Source of the DNA: Campylobacter hominis ATCC BAA-381
Lineage (GTDB): Bacteria; Campylobacterota; Campylobacteria; Campylobacterales; Campylobacteraceae
Length of the DNA stretch: 64,000 nucleotides
Direction: 5' to 3'
Assembly: GCF_000017585.1 (NCBI RefSeq)
Contig: NC_009714.1
Span: 1,458,663-1,522,662 of the forward strand
Shown: piece by piece, positions 28,362-38,782 of the stretch
Layout of the letters: every line of letters begins with the position of its first letter
How positions within the stretch are numbered: position 1 is the first letter of the stretch
The notes under the pieces: generated by a model
The model's input: the letters and a program-made list of their open reading frames with translations, nothing else
Database searches by the model: none
Told to the model about the DNA's origin: nothing
Translations under genes and position numbers: made by a program

Positions 28362-29525
28362 TTAAACTATATTTTTATTTTTATAAATTTTTAAGTTAAA
28401 CACGACCTTTATCAAAATCATCGCTATTATAGCTTCAAGCAAGCTGGCAATTATACACGAATCGTAAAATTCTTTTGTAATATTGTTTGTATTTAACGCT
28501 ACCGTAACGGTTGCGATAATCAAAGTAAGCGGCATATATAAAGATAACGCGAATAAAACAGTTCCGCGTTTTCCAAGCTCTTTTAAATAAACAAGACCGG
28601 CTAAAATTCTGAATAAAAGCATGGAAACGATTAAAATAATCACATTTGGAAGCACTCCAGGCTTCCAAATAGCCATCACATCAAGTGTAGAACCGATATA
28701 AGCAAAGAATATAGGCACTATAAAACCATATCCGAAATTTGCCAATTTACGCGGCAAATCTTTTTTATATCCGAAAAATGTAGGTATAAAAGTCCCTGCG
28801 ATAAAAGCCCCTATCACTATTTCAAGATCAAGCATAATCATCACTGCAATTACAAAGCAAAAAATCGCCATTGTAAAACGAATGTCTTTTTCATTTTTAT
28901 CGTATGTCGGCATTATTACCGCTTTTAGATTTGGATACCACCAAAAAAGCACATCAAGACCTTTAAAAAGCAAAGTGGAAACGATTAAAAACAGTGCAAG
29001 TGCAAAAATATGAGTAAAAAGTTCGGTAGAAAAGCCGCTTTTTAAATATGCACTTGCAACCGTTATGATAGCGATACTTACGACTTCACCTATAACTCCT
29101 ACAATCATTGCGGTATTCAGCCATTTTTCATCCTTGCCATATTCTTTATAAAGCGTAGAAAGCAACCCTACGCTCATTGTAGGAATAATAATAGCTATAA
29201 TTTTATTTAAATCAAACGTATAAACCGAAACAAAAGACAAAATATACAAAATCGCCAAAAATGTTATGGATTTTTTTAAAATTTCTCTATCCGTTGTAAT
29301 GAAAATTTTGATATTTACATGGGTTCCAGCTAAAAACATCAAAAAATAAAATCCCACATTTGCGGTAATTTCAAATAGATCATTTTGCGGCAAAAGCCCG
29401 AATGCACCAAAAATAATTCCCAAAATAATCTCTGTAGGAGAGATTGGAAATTTTATAAGATTAGCAATATAAGGCGACAGAAAAATAATTGCGGCCAAAA
29501 CCATTAAAATTGAAATTTCACTCAT
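28362..29525 (-). CDS. Cation/proton antiporter, CPA2 family
   Basis: 387 residues with about 11-12 transmembrane segments. Features typical of KefB/NapA-like Na+(K+)/H+ exchangers: the N-terminal GxxLGP-like region (ILGIIFGAFGLLP) and a central LDLEIVIGAFIAGTFIP segment. There is no C-terminal TrkA/RCK domain, so it is the short form. The start overlaps the phosphodiesterase gene. Ion specificity is not visible. Confidence 0.85.
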   Translation of the reverse strand: MSEISILMVLAAIIFLSPYIANLIKFPISPTEIILGIIFGAFGLLPQNDLFEITANVGFYFLMFLAGTHVNIKIFITTDREILKKSITFLAILYILSFVSVYTFDLNKIIAIIIPTMSVGLLSTLYKEYGKDEKWLNTAMIVGVIGEVVSIAIITVASAYLKSGFSTELFTHIFALALFLIVSTLLFKGLDVLFWWYPNLKAVIMPTYDKNEKDIRFTMAIFCFVIAVMIMLDLEIVIGAFIAGTFIPTFFGYKKDLPRKLANFGYGFIVPIFFAYIGSTLDVMAIWKPGVLPNVIILIVSMLLFRILAGLVYLKELGKRGTVLFALSLYMPLTLIIATVTVALNTNNITKEFYDSCIIASLLEAIIAMILIKVVFNLKIYKNKNIV

Positions 29526-30064
29526 ATTTCAACCGAAAATTCTTGCCATATTGGAGATTTTAAAATTTTACTTTGCACTTTTATCACATTAAATTTCAAA
29601 ACCGAATTATCGCCCAAAGCACCTATATCGTGATAAATTTCAATAATTGCAAACTCATAAAGCGGCTTTTTACGACCGCAAATTTCGCCGGGATTTAATA
29701 TAAGCGAACTATCACTTTTCAACGCCGCAAAATAGTGCGTATGACCGTAAATAACGATATCGGCATCGTTTTTTATATAATAAGGATAATGCATAAGCCG
29801 AATTTTCAGCCCTTTAAAATTGAAAATTTTCGGCTCTTTAAAAATTTTAAAACTTTTAGCATAGTCTTTTAGTGCATTGTCGTTATTTCCAAATACCGCT
29901 ACATAAGGAATTTTGCTGTTTTTAAGGGCTTTCAACGTAGATATTTCCACAATATCTCCTGCATGAATTATCAAATCCGCCTTTTTATTCAAAAGATAGT
30001 TTATAGCACTGCCGGCCACATCGCTTTTATGATGGGAATCGGAAATAACGCCGATTTTAATCAT
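29522..30064 (-). CDS. YfcE/MJ0936-family metallophosphodiesterase
   Basis: 180 residues. The calcineurin-like metal motifs appear in order: SDSHHKS (normally DxH), HAGDIVE, FGNND and YGHTHY. Small enzymes of this family hydrolyse phosphodiesters; the natural substrate is unknown. It overlaps topA upstream and the antiporter downstream, so it is translated as part of one operon. Confidence 0.88.
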   Translation of the reverse strand: MIKIGVISDSHHKSDVAGSAINYLLNKKADLIIHAGDIVEISTLKALKNSKIPYVAVFGNNDNALKDYAKSFKIFKEPKIFNFKGLKIRLMHYPYYIKNDADIVIYGHTHYFAALKSDSSLILNPGEICGRKKPLYEFAIIEIYHDIGALGDNSVLKFNVIKVQSKILKSPIWQEFSVEI

Positions 30065-32126
30065 CTATCGCCTTTTGAAATTTACACTTTGCGCAATATA
30101 AAAAATCGCCTTTTTTCAAGCTTTTTTTGAAAAGCATTTCGCCACACTCCGGACATTTTTCATTTGTCGGCTTATAATTTGAGATGAAATTACATTTCGG
30201 ATAATTAGAACATCCGTAAAATTTTCCGCGCTTTGAAACTCTTTCTACGATTTCGCCTCCGCATTCAGGACATTTTACACCGATTTTTGCTGGTTCTTTT
30301 TTAATTTTTTGTTCGCCTGAAAGATTTCTTGAATATCTGCATTTCGGAAAATTACTGCAAGCTATAAACTCGCCGAATCTGCCGTTTCGTTTTAAAAGTT
30401 CACCTCCGCATTCAGGGCATTTTTCGCCGATTGGTTCGGCTACTTTTTGACTCTTTATATTTTTTTTACCGATTGCGATTTTTTCCATAAACGGATAATA
30501 AAAATCAGCTAAAATTTCTTGCCAATCGGCCGATTTTTCTGCAATTTCATCAAGTTTCGTTTCCATTTTCGAAGTAAATTCGCTATCTACAATGTTATTA
30601 AAATTCTGCTCCAGCATCTCTACGATTTTAAAAGCAATCTCTGTCGGAACGAGCTGTTTTTTTTCAGTATTTACATATTTTCTTGAAATAAGAAGTGAAA
30701 GTGTAGGCGCGTAAGTAGAAGGACGACCGATTCCTAAACTCTCAAGCTTTTTAATAAGACTTGCCTCCGAATATCTTGCCGGCGGCTCCGTTTGGTTTTC
30801 TACGGATTTTAAATTTTGAACTTTCAGCTCATCACCGATTTTAAAATCAGGTAAAATTTTATCTTTATCATTCTCTCCGTAAATTTTATAAAATCCGTCA
30901 AATTTTACTTTTCTGCCTAAAATTTTAAATAAAGAGCTGCCGCTTTTTGCAAAAACATTTTGAATTTCACTTACGCAAGGATTCATTTGAGATGCCACAA
31001 AGCGGTTGTAAATAAGCGTATAAAGACGAAGTTCGTCTTTTGGTAAAGATTTTGCCGCAATAGCGGGCGTAAATTTTAAATCTGTCGGACGGATTGCTTC
31101 GTGGGCTTCTTGAGCGCCTTTTGATTTTGTAGCATAAAAATTCGCGCTTTTTGGCAAATATTCACTTCCAAACTCATTTTTTATCATATCTCTTACGGAT
31201 ACAATCGCCTCTTTTGCGATATTTAAAGAATCCGTTCTCATATATGTGATAGCTCCACCATTTGGCGCATTGACGCCTTCATAAAGACTTTGCGCAAGAT
31301 TCATTGTTTTTTTTGGACTGAAACCAAGTGCAGTGCTTGCATTCTGTTGTAATGTAGAAGTCATAAAAGGAGGATACGGATTTGTTTTTCTGTCTTTACT
31401 TTCGATCTTTGAAACTTCAAATTTTTCATCGCATAAAATTTGCACGATTTCATCAGCTTCTTTAGCAGTTTTTATACTCATTTTTTCTATTTTTTTATTT
31501 TTAAATTTTACAAACTCGGCTTCCAAATCTTTTTTGAAAATCATATTTACAGTATAAAATTTTTCAGGCTTAAAAGCATTTATTTCACGCTCTCTATCGA
31601 CTACAATCTTTAAAGCGGAACTTTGAACTCTTCCTGCACTAAGCCCTTTTTGAATTTTTTGGCTTAAAAGCGGACTTAGTTTATAGCCTACAATGCGGTC
31701 CAAAAGACGGCGCGCTTGTTGCGCATTTACGCTTGCCGTATCAAGTGCGCGCGGATTTTTAATAGCGTTTTCAATCGCCGTTTTTGTAATTTCGTGAAAA
31801 ACAATTCTAGGCAGGTTTGCAGGTTCTTTGCCGATTGCCGTTGCGATATGATATGCGATAGCTTCACCTTCCCTGTCTTCATCGGTTGCAAGATATATTT
31901 GATCCGCTTTTTTGGCTAATTTTTTTATTTCACTAACTATTTTTGCGTGATCTTCGCTTATTTCATAAACCGGCTCAAAATGTTTTTCGTTTATTTTTAT
32001 ACCGAAAGTTTTTTTAGGTAAATCCCTTATATGACCTTTCGAAGCTATTACATTATAATTATCACCTAAAAATTTTCCTATTGTTTTTGCCTTTGCCGGT
32101 GATTCTACTACTACTAAATTTTTCAT
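30057..32126 (-). CDS. topA: DNA topoisomerase I
   Basis: 689 residues. The Toprim domain comes first ([16 protein letters not shown] and the acidic [10 protein letters not shown]). The active-site Tyr lies in ITYMRTDS. Three C-terminal zinc-finger units follow, each with CPECG and a downstream Cys pair. It relaxes negative supercoils. The dcd stop overlaps its start by four bases. Confidence 0.97.
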   Translation of the reverse strand: MKNLVVVESPAKAKTIGKFLGDNYNVIASKGHIRDLPKKTFGIKINEKHFEPVYEISEDHAKIVSEIKKLAKKADQIYLATDEDREGEAIAYHIATAIGKEPANLPRIVFHEITKTAIENAIKNPRALDTASVNAQQARRLLDRIVGYKLSPLLSQKIQKGLSAGRVQSSALKIVVDREREINAFKPEKFYTVNMIFKKDLEAEFVKFKNKKIEKMSIKTAKEADEIVQILCDEKFEVSKIESKDRKTNPYPPFMTSTLQQNASTALGFSPKKTMNLAQSLYEGVNAPNGGAITYMRTDSLNIAKEAIVSVRDMIKNEFGSEYLPKSANFYATKSKGAQEAHEAIRPTDLKFTPAIAAKSLPKDELRLYTLIYNRFVASQMNPCVSEIQNVFAKSGSSLFKILGRKVKFDGFYKIYGENDKDKILPDFKIGDELKVQNLKSVENQTEPPARYSEASLIKKLESLGIGRPSTYAPTLSLLISRKYVNTEKKQLVPTEIAFKIVEMLEQNFNNIVDSEFTSKMETKLDEIAEKSADWQEILADFYYPFMEKIAIGKKNIKSQKVAEPIGEKCPECGGELLKRNGRFGEFIACSNFPKCRYSRNLSGEQKIKKEPAKIGVKCPECGGEIVERVSKRGKFYGCSNYPKCNFISNYKPTNEKCPECGEMLFKKSLKKGDFLYCAKCKFQKAIDD

Positions 32127-32695
32127 TTTTTATCCCCTTCTAAAATTCGCGGTAATGTAATTCCTTTTTGTCTTTGATATTTACCTTTTTTGTCCGCATA
32201 ACTTACCTCGCAAATCTCATCACCTTGTAAAAACAGAACCTGAGCAATGCCCTCATTTGCATAAATTTTAGCAGGAAGCGGCGTAGTGTTTGAAATTTCA
32301 ATTGTTATATGTCCTTCAAATCCGGGCTCAAAAGGCGTAACATTTACAATAATGCCGCATCTTGCATAAGTGCTTTTGCCAAGACAGATTGCTAAAACAT
32401 CGCGCGGCATTTTAAAATATTCGATAGTCCTGGCTAAAGCGAAAGAATTTGGTGGCACAATACAAACATCGCCTTTAAAATCAACTATATTTTTCTCATC
32501 AAAATTCTTCGGATCGACTACAGTTCCGCCGACATTTGTAAAAATTTTAAACTCATCAGCCACTCTTATATCATATCCATAGCTGGAAAGTCCGTAACTT
32601 ACAACTCCGACGCCCATATTTTCTTCACAAAAAGGCGTTATCATCCCGTTTTTTATACTTTGCTCTCTAATCCATTTATCGCTTTTTAGACCCAT
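32123..32695 (-). CDS. dcd: dCTP deaminase
   Basis: 190 residues, the usual length. Recognisable campylobacterial Dcd sequence: [13 protein letters not shown], the catalytic region [20 protein letters not shown] with Arg and Glu, and the [13 protein letters not shown] trimer interface. It makes dUTP from dCTP for thymidylate synthesis. First gene of the dcd-topA-phosphodiesterase-antiporter run. Confidence 0.97.
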   Translation of the reverse strand: MGLKSDKWIREQSIKNGMITPFCEENMGVGVVSYGLSSYGYDIRVADEFKIFTNVGGTVVDPKNFDEKNIVDFKGDVCIVPPNSFALARTIEYFKMPRDVLAICLGKSTYARCGIIVNVTPFEPGFEGHITIEISNTTPLPAKIYANEGIAQVLFLQGDEICEVSYADKKGKYQRQKGITLPRILEGDKK

Positions 32696-33050
32696 AAAAT
32701 TTTACCTTTTTTCATTTTTTTTACAAAATTATAACTTTATAAAACTGAATTTTTGTTTGTATCAATGTATAGAGCAAAATTTTAAACAAAAATCAAAAAT
32801 AACAAATAAAAAACGATAAAATAGTGCAAAAAACGGTAAAAAGTCCATTTTATAAAATTTAAAATTTTAAGATATATACCCGTAAAATTTTAAAAATAAA
32901 TGCGGTTGAACACCGAAATTTCAGAATTTAACTGCACTATTTTGGTAAAAAATAAAAATTTTAAAATAAAATTTAAATAAATTTTCATTTAAGTAAAGAT
33001 TTTAAAATTTTTGTTAAAATTAGAAATTTAAAAACAGTTTGGAGTAAAAA
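32696..33050. other. Divergent intergenic region between dcd and accB
   Basis: 355 bases of A/T-rich DNA carrying the promoters of both transcription units. Repeated AAAATTTTAAAAT-type tracts; no hairpin terminator or gene recognised. accB has GGAG before its ATG. Confidence 0.5.
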
Positions 33051-33491
33051 ATGAAACAAGATGAAATAAAAGAGCTTATGGAATTTTTCGATAAATCAGG
33101 AATTTCAAAAATAAAAATCAAAGATAACGATTTTGAAATCGAGCTTGAAAAACATAGAAAAGCCCAAAAAGAAGATGAAAAAGCGCGAGCTTCCGCGCAA
33201 ACTCAAGTCCAACCGATAAACGTCGTAGTAAATAATGAACAACCGAATCTTAAAGATACGATAAACTCGCCTATGGTTGGCACATTTTACCAAGCATCAA
33301 GTCCAGGAGCGGCGCCTTTTGTAAAACCTGGACAAAATGTCACTAAAGGTACAACAATAGCAATCATTGAAGCAATGAAAATCATGAATGAGATTGAAGC
33401 CGAGTTTGATTGCAGAATTTTGAAAAATCTAGTAAGTGACGGATCTCCCGTTGAATTTGGTATGCCACTATTTGAAGTGGAGAAATTATAA
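33051..33491 (+). CDS. accB: Biotin carboxyl carrier protein of acetyl-CoA carboxylase
   Basis: 146 residues. A charged, helical N-terminus and flexible linker precede the biotinyl domain with EAMKIMNEIE, in which the Lys is biotinylated. It carries CO2 between biotin carboxylase and the carboxyltransferase in fatty acid synthesis. It overlaps accC by one base. Confidence 0.96.
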   Translation: MKQDEIKELMEFFDKSGISKIKIKDNDFEIELEKHRKAQKEDEKARASAQTQVQPINVVVNNEQPNLKDTINSPMVGTFYQASSPGAAPFVKPGQNVTKGTTIAIIEAMKIMNEIEAEFDCRILKNLVSDGSPVEFGMPLFEVEKL

Positions 33492-34825
33492 TGGAATTAA
33501 AAAGAATTTTAATTGCAAATCGCGGCGAAATAGCGCTTCGTGCACTTAGAACCATTCAAGAAATGGGAAAAGAAGCAATCGTTGTGCATTCTACGGCTGA
33601 CAAGGATGCGCTTTATGTAAAATATGCTGATGCAAGTATTTGCATAGGACCGCCGCGAAGCAGCGATAGCTATCTGAACATACCGGCTATAATGAGTGCT
33701 GCTCAAATCAGCGGTGCGGATGCCGTTTTCCCAGGATACGGCTTTTTAAGTGAAAATCAGAATTTCGCTGAAATTTGCGAAAAAGAAGGCTTAAAATTTA
33801 TAGGTCCAAGCACTTCAGCAATGGCGCTAATGAGTGATAAAAGCAAAGCAAAAGCTTTTATGAAAAGAGCCGGGGTTCCGGTAGTTCCGGGATCGGATGG
33901 CGCTTTAAAAGATGTAAATGAAGCCAAAAAACTGGCCGAAGAAATAGGTTATCCGGTTATTTTGAAAGCGGCAGCAGGCGGTGGCGGACGCGGAATGCGC
34001 GTAGTAAATAAACCTGAAGATTTGGAAAAAAATTTTTGGTCGGCTGAAAGTGAAGCGTTAGCAGCTTTTGGTGACGGAACTATGTATATAGAAAAATATT
34101 TTACAAGTCCGCGCCATATAGAAGTGCAAATTTTAGGCGACGAACATGGAAACGTAGTTCATATCGGCGAACGTGACTGTTCGCTTCAACGCCGCCACCA
34201 AAAATTAATCGAAGAAAGTCCTGCTGTAATACTTGATGAAAAAACGCGCGAAGAGCTGCACGAAGTTGCTGTAAAAGCGACAAAAGCGATCGGTTATAGC
34301 AGTGCCGGCACATTTGAGTTTTTATATGATAGAAAAGATAAAAAATTTTATTTTATCGAAATGAATACGCGACTTCAAGTTGAGCACTGTGTAAGCGAAA
34401 TGGTAAGCGGGCTTGACTTGATTGAATGGATGATTAAAATTGCGGAAGGAAAAGAACTTTTACCACAAAATAAAATCAAAATTTCAGGCCATGCAATAGA
34501 GTGCAGAATCACAGCCGAAGACCCGAAAAGCTTCGTTCCAAGCCCTGGCAAAATCACAAAATATGTGGCACCTGCTGGAAGAAACGTAAGAATGGAAAGC
34601 CACATCTATCAAGGATACAATGTTCCGCCATTTTACGATAGTATGATCGGAAAACTGGTAGTTTATGATAATAACCGTGATAGAGCGATTTCCAAAATGA
34701 AAGTAGCGCTTGATGAACTTATAGTAGGCGGAATCAAAACAACACGCGATTTTCATTTACAAATGATGAATAATGTTGATTTCTTAAACAATAATTACGA
34801 TACAAATTATCTAGCAAAACACTAA
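33491..34825 (+). CDS. accC: Biotin carboxylase
   Basis: 444 residues, full length. ATP-grasp enzyme with the glycine loop AAAGGGGRGMR, the catalytic HIGERDCSLQRRHQKLIEE and the MNTRLQVEH motif. It carboxylates the biotin on AccB using ATP and bicarbonate. Translationally coupled to accB and followed by a strong terminator. Confidence 0.98.
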   Translation: MELKRILIANRGEIALRALRTIQEMGKEAIVVHSTADKDALYVKYADASICIGPPRSSDSYLNIPAIMSAAQISGADAVFPGYGFLSENQNFAEICEKEGLKFIGPSTSAMALMSDKSKAKAFMKRAGVPVVPGSDGALKDVNEAKKLAEEIGYPVILKAAAGGGGRGMRVVNKPEDLEKNFWSAESEALAAFGDGTMYIEKYFTSPRHIEVQILGDEHGNVVHIGERDCSLQRRHQKLIEESPAVILDEKTREELHEVAVKATKAIGYSSAGTFEFLYDRKDKKFYFIEMNTRLQVEHCVSEMVSGLDLIEWMIKIAEGKELLPQNKIKISGHAIECRITAEDPKSFVPSPGKITKYVAPAGRNVRMESHIYQGYNVPPFYDSMIGKLVVYDNNRDRAISKMKVALDELIVGGIKTTRDFHLQMMNNVDFLNNNYDTNYLAKH

Positions 34826-34840
34826 AATTCATTATTTTTA

Positions 34841-34868
34841 GCCGCGAAAAAAATCGCGGCTTTTTTAA
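34841..34868 (+). terminator. Rho-independent terminator after accC
   Basis: GCCGCGA / TCGCGGC stem (34841-34860) with an A-rich loop, followed by six T. Confidence 0.9.
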
Positions 34869-35096
34869 AATTCTTGAAATTTTAAAATTAAACTTATATT
34901 TTAAAATATTTTTAATATATAAATCAAAATATATGACAACTTCACACTTAACAATTTTATATAAAATTTGATAAATAGTTAACATTATTAAATTTTAATG
35001 TGCTTTTTTCAATAAACCTTAATAAAATTTTAATTTTATCTTAAACAGAATTATGCTTAAATTTCATAAACAAAAATTTTTTTAAGGAGGCCATAT

Positions 35097-36506
35097 ATGG
35101 CAACAAGAAAAGAACACGATTTTATCGGTGAATTAGAGATTTCAGATGATGTATATTATGGAGTTCAAACTTTTAGAGCACTTGAAAACTTCCATATGAC
35201 AGGAAGAAGAATTAAAGATTATCCTTTTTTCGTAAAAGCTTTTGCTCAAATTAAAAAAGCGGCTGCTTTGGCAAATAAAGAAGTAGGTGTTTTGGAAGCT
35301 AAAAAAGCTGATGCGATAGCAAAAGCAGCAGACAGAGTAATAGCTGGAGAATTTCTTGATCAATTTGTAGTTGATATGGTTCAAGGCGGCGCCGGAACCA
35401 GCACAAATATGAATGCAAATGAAGTTATAACAAATGTTGCGCTTGAAATGATGGGACACAAAAAAGGCGAATACAAATATCTTCATCCAAATGATAATAC
35501 GAATTTAGGTCAAAGCACGAACGATACATATCCTAGCTCAATTAAAGTAGCGACTTATGCAAAAATGACAGATCTTTTGAAAGCTATGGAAGTTTTGAAA
35601 AAAGAGCTTGAAGCAAAAGCGAAAGAATATAAAGATATGATTAAAATGGGTAGAACAGAGCTTGAAGATGCTGTTCCTACAACACTTGGAAATTCATTTA
35701 ATGCTTTTGCAAGTTATATAAAATCAGATATTGCAGCAGTTAAAAACGCAAGAGAGTTAATGACATACTTAAATATGGGTGCAACAGCAATCGGAACAGG
35801 TATCAACTGCCATCCTGATTATAAATTCGTCGTTGAGAAAAAACTAAGTGAGATTACAGGAACAGAATTTAAAGCAGCACCTGATTTTATAGCTGCCACA
35901 CAAGATACAGCAGATTTTGTTCAAGTAAGTGGAGCGCTAAAAACCGCCGCCGTTAGACTATCAAAAATAGCAAACGATTTAAGACTTATGAACTCAGGTC
36001 CAAGATGCGGTTTAGGTGAAATCGATCTTCCAAAAATGCAACCTGGAAGCTCAATAATGCCTGGAAAAGTAAATCCTGTTATTGCTGAAGTTGTTGGCGA
36101 AGCTTGCTACGAAGTAATCGGTAACGATGTAACAATTATGCTTTGCTCTGAAAGAGGCGAGTTTGAACTTAACGCGTTTGAACCAGGAATTGCATATGCA
36201 CTTTTCAACTCTTTAGTCATTTTGGAAAATGCCTACATTACACTTGCAAACAAAGCTATAAAAGATATCAAAGCAAAACCGGAAGCTTGCTTAAAAGCAG
36301 TTCTTAACTCAGTTGGAATCGTAACCGCATTTAACCCTGTTATAGGTTATGAAAATTCTGCAAGTATCGCAAAAGAAGCGCTAAATACAGGTAAATCTGT
36401 AGGTGAAATCGCTATTGAACGCGGATTATTGACAAAAGAGGAAGTTGATAAACTCTTGGATCCTAAGAGTATGTTAAATCCTCATATGTCTCATACAGGA
36501 AAATAA
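35097..36506 (+). CDS. aspA: Aspartate ammonia-lyase
   Basis: 469 residues, typical. The fumarase/aspartase signature GSSIMPGKVNP is present with the flexible serine loop, plus GGAGTSTNMNANEV and TNDTYPS substrate-binding segments. It converts aspartate to fumarate and ammonia, feeding fumarate respiration. AAGGAGG lies before the ATG, a very strong ribosome binding site. It is paired with the dicarboxylate transporter downstream. Confidence 0.98.
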   Translation: MATRKEHDFIGELEISDDVYYGVQTFRALENFHMTGRRIKDYPFFVKAFAQIKKAAALANKEVGVLEAKKADAIAKAADRVIAGEFLDQFVVDMVQGGAGTSTNMNANEVITNVALEMMGHKKGEYKYLHPNDNTNLGQSTNDTYPSSIKVATYAKMTDLLKAMEVLKKELEAKAKEYKDMIKMGRTELEDAVPTTLGNSFNAFASYIKSDIAAVKNARELMTYLNMGATAIGTGINCHPDYKFVVEKKLSEITGTEFKAAPDFIAATQDTADFVQVSGALKTAAVRLSKIANDLRLMNSGPRCGLGEIDLPKMQPGSSIMPGKVNPVIAEVVGEACYEVIGNDVTIMLCSERGEFELNAFEPGIAYALFNSLVILENAYITLANKAIKDIKAKPEACLKAVLNSVGIVTAFNPVIGYENSASIAKEALNTGKSVGEIAIERGLLTKEEVDKLLDPKSMLNPHMSHTGK

Positions 36507-36520
36507 ATTAAAAAAATAAA

Positions 36521-36542
36521 AGGCACAAATAATTTTGTGCCT
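36521..36542 (+). terminator. Hairpin between aspA and the dcu gene
   Basis: AGGCACAAA / TTTGTGCCT stem with a short loop. No T-run follows, so it is more likely an attenuator or mRNA-stabilising hairpin that lowers transporter expression relative to aspartase. Confidence 0.6.
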
Positions 36543-36561
36543 TAATACAAGGAAGGTCAGT

Positions 36562-38055
36562 ATGGATTTTATGCTTATTTTAGAAATTATAGTTCTTCTT
36601 GGAGCTATTTTCTTAGGTGTTAAACTTGGTGGTATGGCTATAGGCTATGCCGGTGGTCTTGGCGTTGTAATTTTGACAATGCTTGGCTTAAAAGCGGGTA
36701 GCATTCCGTGGGATGTTATTTTGATTATTGCTTCAGTTATCTCTGCTATTGCTGCTATGCAAGTTGCGGGCGGACTTGATTATTTGGTTCAATTGGCGGA
36801 AAAACTTTTAAGGAAAAATCCTAAATATGTAAACTTTCTAGCTCCTACCGTTACTTATCTTTTAACAATTTTTGCAGGTACAGGTCACACTGCATTTTCT
36901 ATGATTCCGGTTATTGCAGAAGTTGCAAAAGGTCAAAATATAAAACCGTCTGTTCCGCTTTCAATTGCTGTTGTTTCATCTCAAATAGCAATCACAGCGA
37001 GCCCTGTTTCTGCGGCCGTTATCTTTATGGCAGGCGATATGGCTCTTGGCGGACTTGGAATTTCTTATCCTATTTTGCTTGCTATTTGGATACCTACAAC
37101 ATTTTTAGGTTGTATGATTACAGCTTTGATTATGAATTTGTTTTGGAATCTAAAACTTGACAGCGATCCTGTTTATAAAGACAGACTTGCAAAAGGTTTG
37201 GTTGCTGAGCCGCAAAAAGAAGGAAAATATAAAGAACTTCCAAAAGGTGCTAAAACTTCAGTTTTGATATTCTTCATCGGAATTATAGCGGTAGTATTTT
37301 ATGCAACAGCTATAAGTAAAAATGTGGCGCTTGTAAAACCAAGCTATGTTACAGGATATGAAAAAGTATATCAAAGCAAAGATGCAGCTAAATTTGATGA
37401 AATAATAGCGGCAAATCCTAACATAAAAATATCTACAGATAAAGACACAGGCGTAAAATATGTAGAGGATAAAAGCAAACCTAAAAAATCTCTTACTCTA
37501 GCAAGAGATGGCGCTATTATGAGCTTTATGCTAATTATCGGCGCATTGATAGTTATGATTTGTAAAATTGATGTTGATAAAATCCCTGTTCAAAGTACAT
37601 TTAAAAGCGGTATGACTGCTTGTATATGTGTTCTTGGCGTTGCGTGGCTTGGTGATACGTTCGTATCAAATCACACGCAAGAGATTAAAGATTTTGCAGG
37701 AAATCTGGTTAAACAATATCCGGCGCTCCTATCTGTTGCACTTTTCTTTGCAAGTATGCTTCTATATTCACAAGCTGCAACTGCAAAAGCTTTGATTCCG
37801 ACAGTTATAGTTGCTCTTGGGCTAAGTGCTACAAATAACGGTGATGCTTATATTCTGGTTGCTTCATTCGCTGCTGTTTCAGCACTTTTCGTGCTTCCTA
37901 CCTATCCTACTTTGCTTGGTGCGGTTCAAATGGATGATACAGGAACTACAAGAATCGGAAAATACGTATTCAACCACCCATTCTTTATTCCTGGCGTTTT
38001 GGCTATTGCGTTTTCCGTTACATTCGGATTTGTATTAGCTCCTATGATGCTATAA
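36562..38055 (+). CDS. dcuA: Anaerobic C4-dicarboxylate transporter (Dcu family)
   Basis: 497 residues from the ATG at 36562, chosen because GGAAGG lies just before it; the frame is open further upstream. It has the Dcu family segments (GGLDYLVQLAEK, AGTGHTAFSMIPVI, ITASPVSAAVIFM) and about ten membrane segments. It exchanges fumarate/aspartate for succinate. Dcu proteins usually have about 430-450 residues. The extra length is a hydrophilic insert at about 254-317. DcuB is the alternative name; linkage to aspA favours DcuA. Confidence 0.9.
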   Translation: MDFMLILEIIVLLGAIFLGVKLGGMAIGYAGGLGVVILTMLGLKAGSIPWDVILIIASVISAIAAMQVAGGLDYLVQLAEKLLRKNPKYVNFLAPTVTYLLTIFAGTGHTAFSMIPVIAEVAKGQNIKPSVPLSIAVVSSQIAITASPVSAAVIFMAGDMALGGLGISYPILLAIWIPTTFLGCMITALIMNLFWNLKLDSDPVYKDRLAKGLVAEPQKEGKYKELPKGAKTSVLIFFIGIIAVVFYATAISKNVALVKPSYVTGYEKVYQSKDAAKFDEIIAANPNIKISTDKDTGVKYVEDKSKPKKSLTLARDGAIMSFMLIIGALIVMICKIDVDKIPVQSTFKSGMTACICVLGVAWLGDTFVSNHTQEIKDFAGNLVKQYPALLSVALFFASMLLYSQAATAKALIPTVIVALGLSATNNGDAYILVASFAAVSALFVLPTYPTLLGAVQMDDTGTTRIGKYVFNHPFFIPGVLAIAFSVTFGFVLAPMML

Positions 38056-38060
38056 AATTT

Positions 38061-38088
38061 GCGCGGTGATTTTTCACCGCGCTTTTTT
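38061..38088 (+). terminator. Rho-independent terminator after dcu
   Basis: GCGCGGTGA / TCACCGCGC stem followed by a T-run. Confidence 0.93.
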
Positions 38089-38782
38089 ATTATTACACGA
38101 TAAAAATTTCATTTTATTTATCTCTTTTTATATATTTCAAATAATTATATTTAATCGTATATCCGTTATTTCATATAAATTCTATATATTTTCATAAATT
38201 TAACATATCTGCCTGTATATTATAAAACTGCTTAATCAAAAAATATTCTTCAAAATTAAATTTTATTTTAACTTACTATAATCTTTTATTTTTAAAAAGG
38301 ATATACGCTGCAAAAAAATTTCATCTGTTTTGTCACTATCTAAAAAACTTGAACAAAATTTTATTATTTATAAAAAAATAGTTAAATTTTAAGGTCATTT
38401 TTTTCACCGCTCTTAATCAAAATCAAGTTCACACAATAGTTTAAAACATTATTTATAGATGAGATATTAAAGTTATGAATTCTTTGCTATAAGATGATGT
38501 TTGATAATATGGCAAAATTTATATAAGCAAGGTTATGAAATGTGAAATTTGAAGATAGAAATTATCCGATTACGCTTTTTACGGCAAAATATAAAATAAT
38601 ATTAAAGAAATTCGATAGTAATATAAACCGAAATTTATGATAACAATTTTTATATAAAATGCATGCTGAACAGAACAACCTGTTATTTATAATCTTTTCA
38701 CATATTTGATGTATAAGATATTCAATCACATAAAAACAGTTTTACTTAAAAATGTTTGCATATAAATTTAAAAATAAGAAAT
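38089..38782. other. Long intergenic region, possible gene remnant
   Basis: About 690 bases with no intact gene. Near 38541 a GTG-started run of 32 codons (VKFEDRNYPITLFTAKYKII...) ends at a stop at about 38640 and may be a decayed coding fragment. The rest is AT-rich without clear repeats or RNA structure. Confidence 0.4.
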
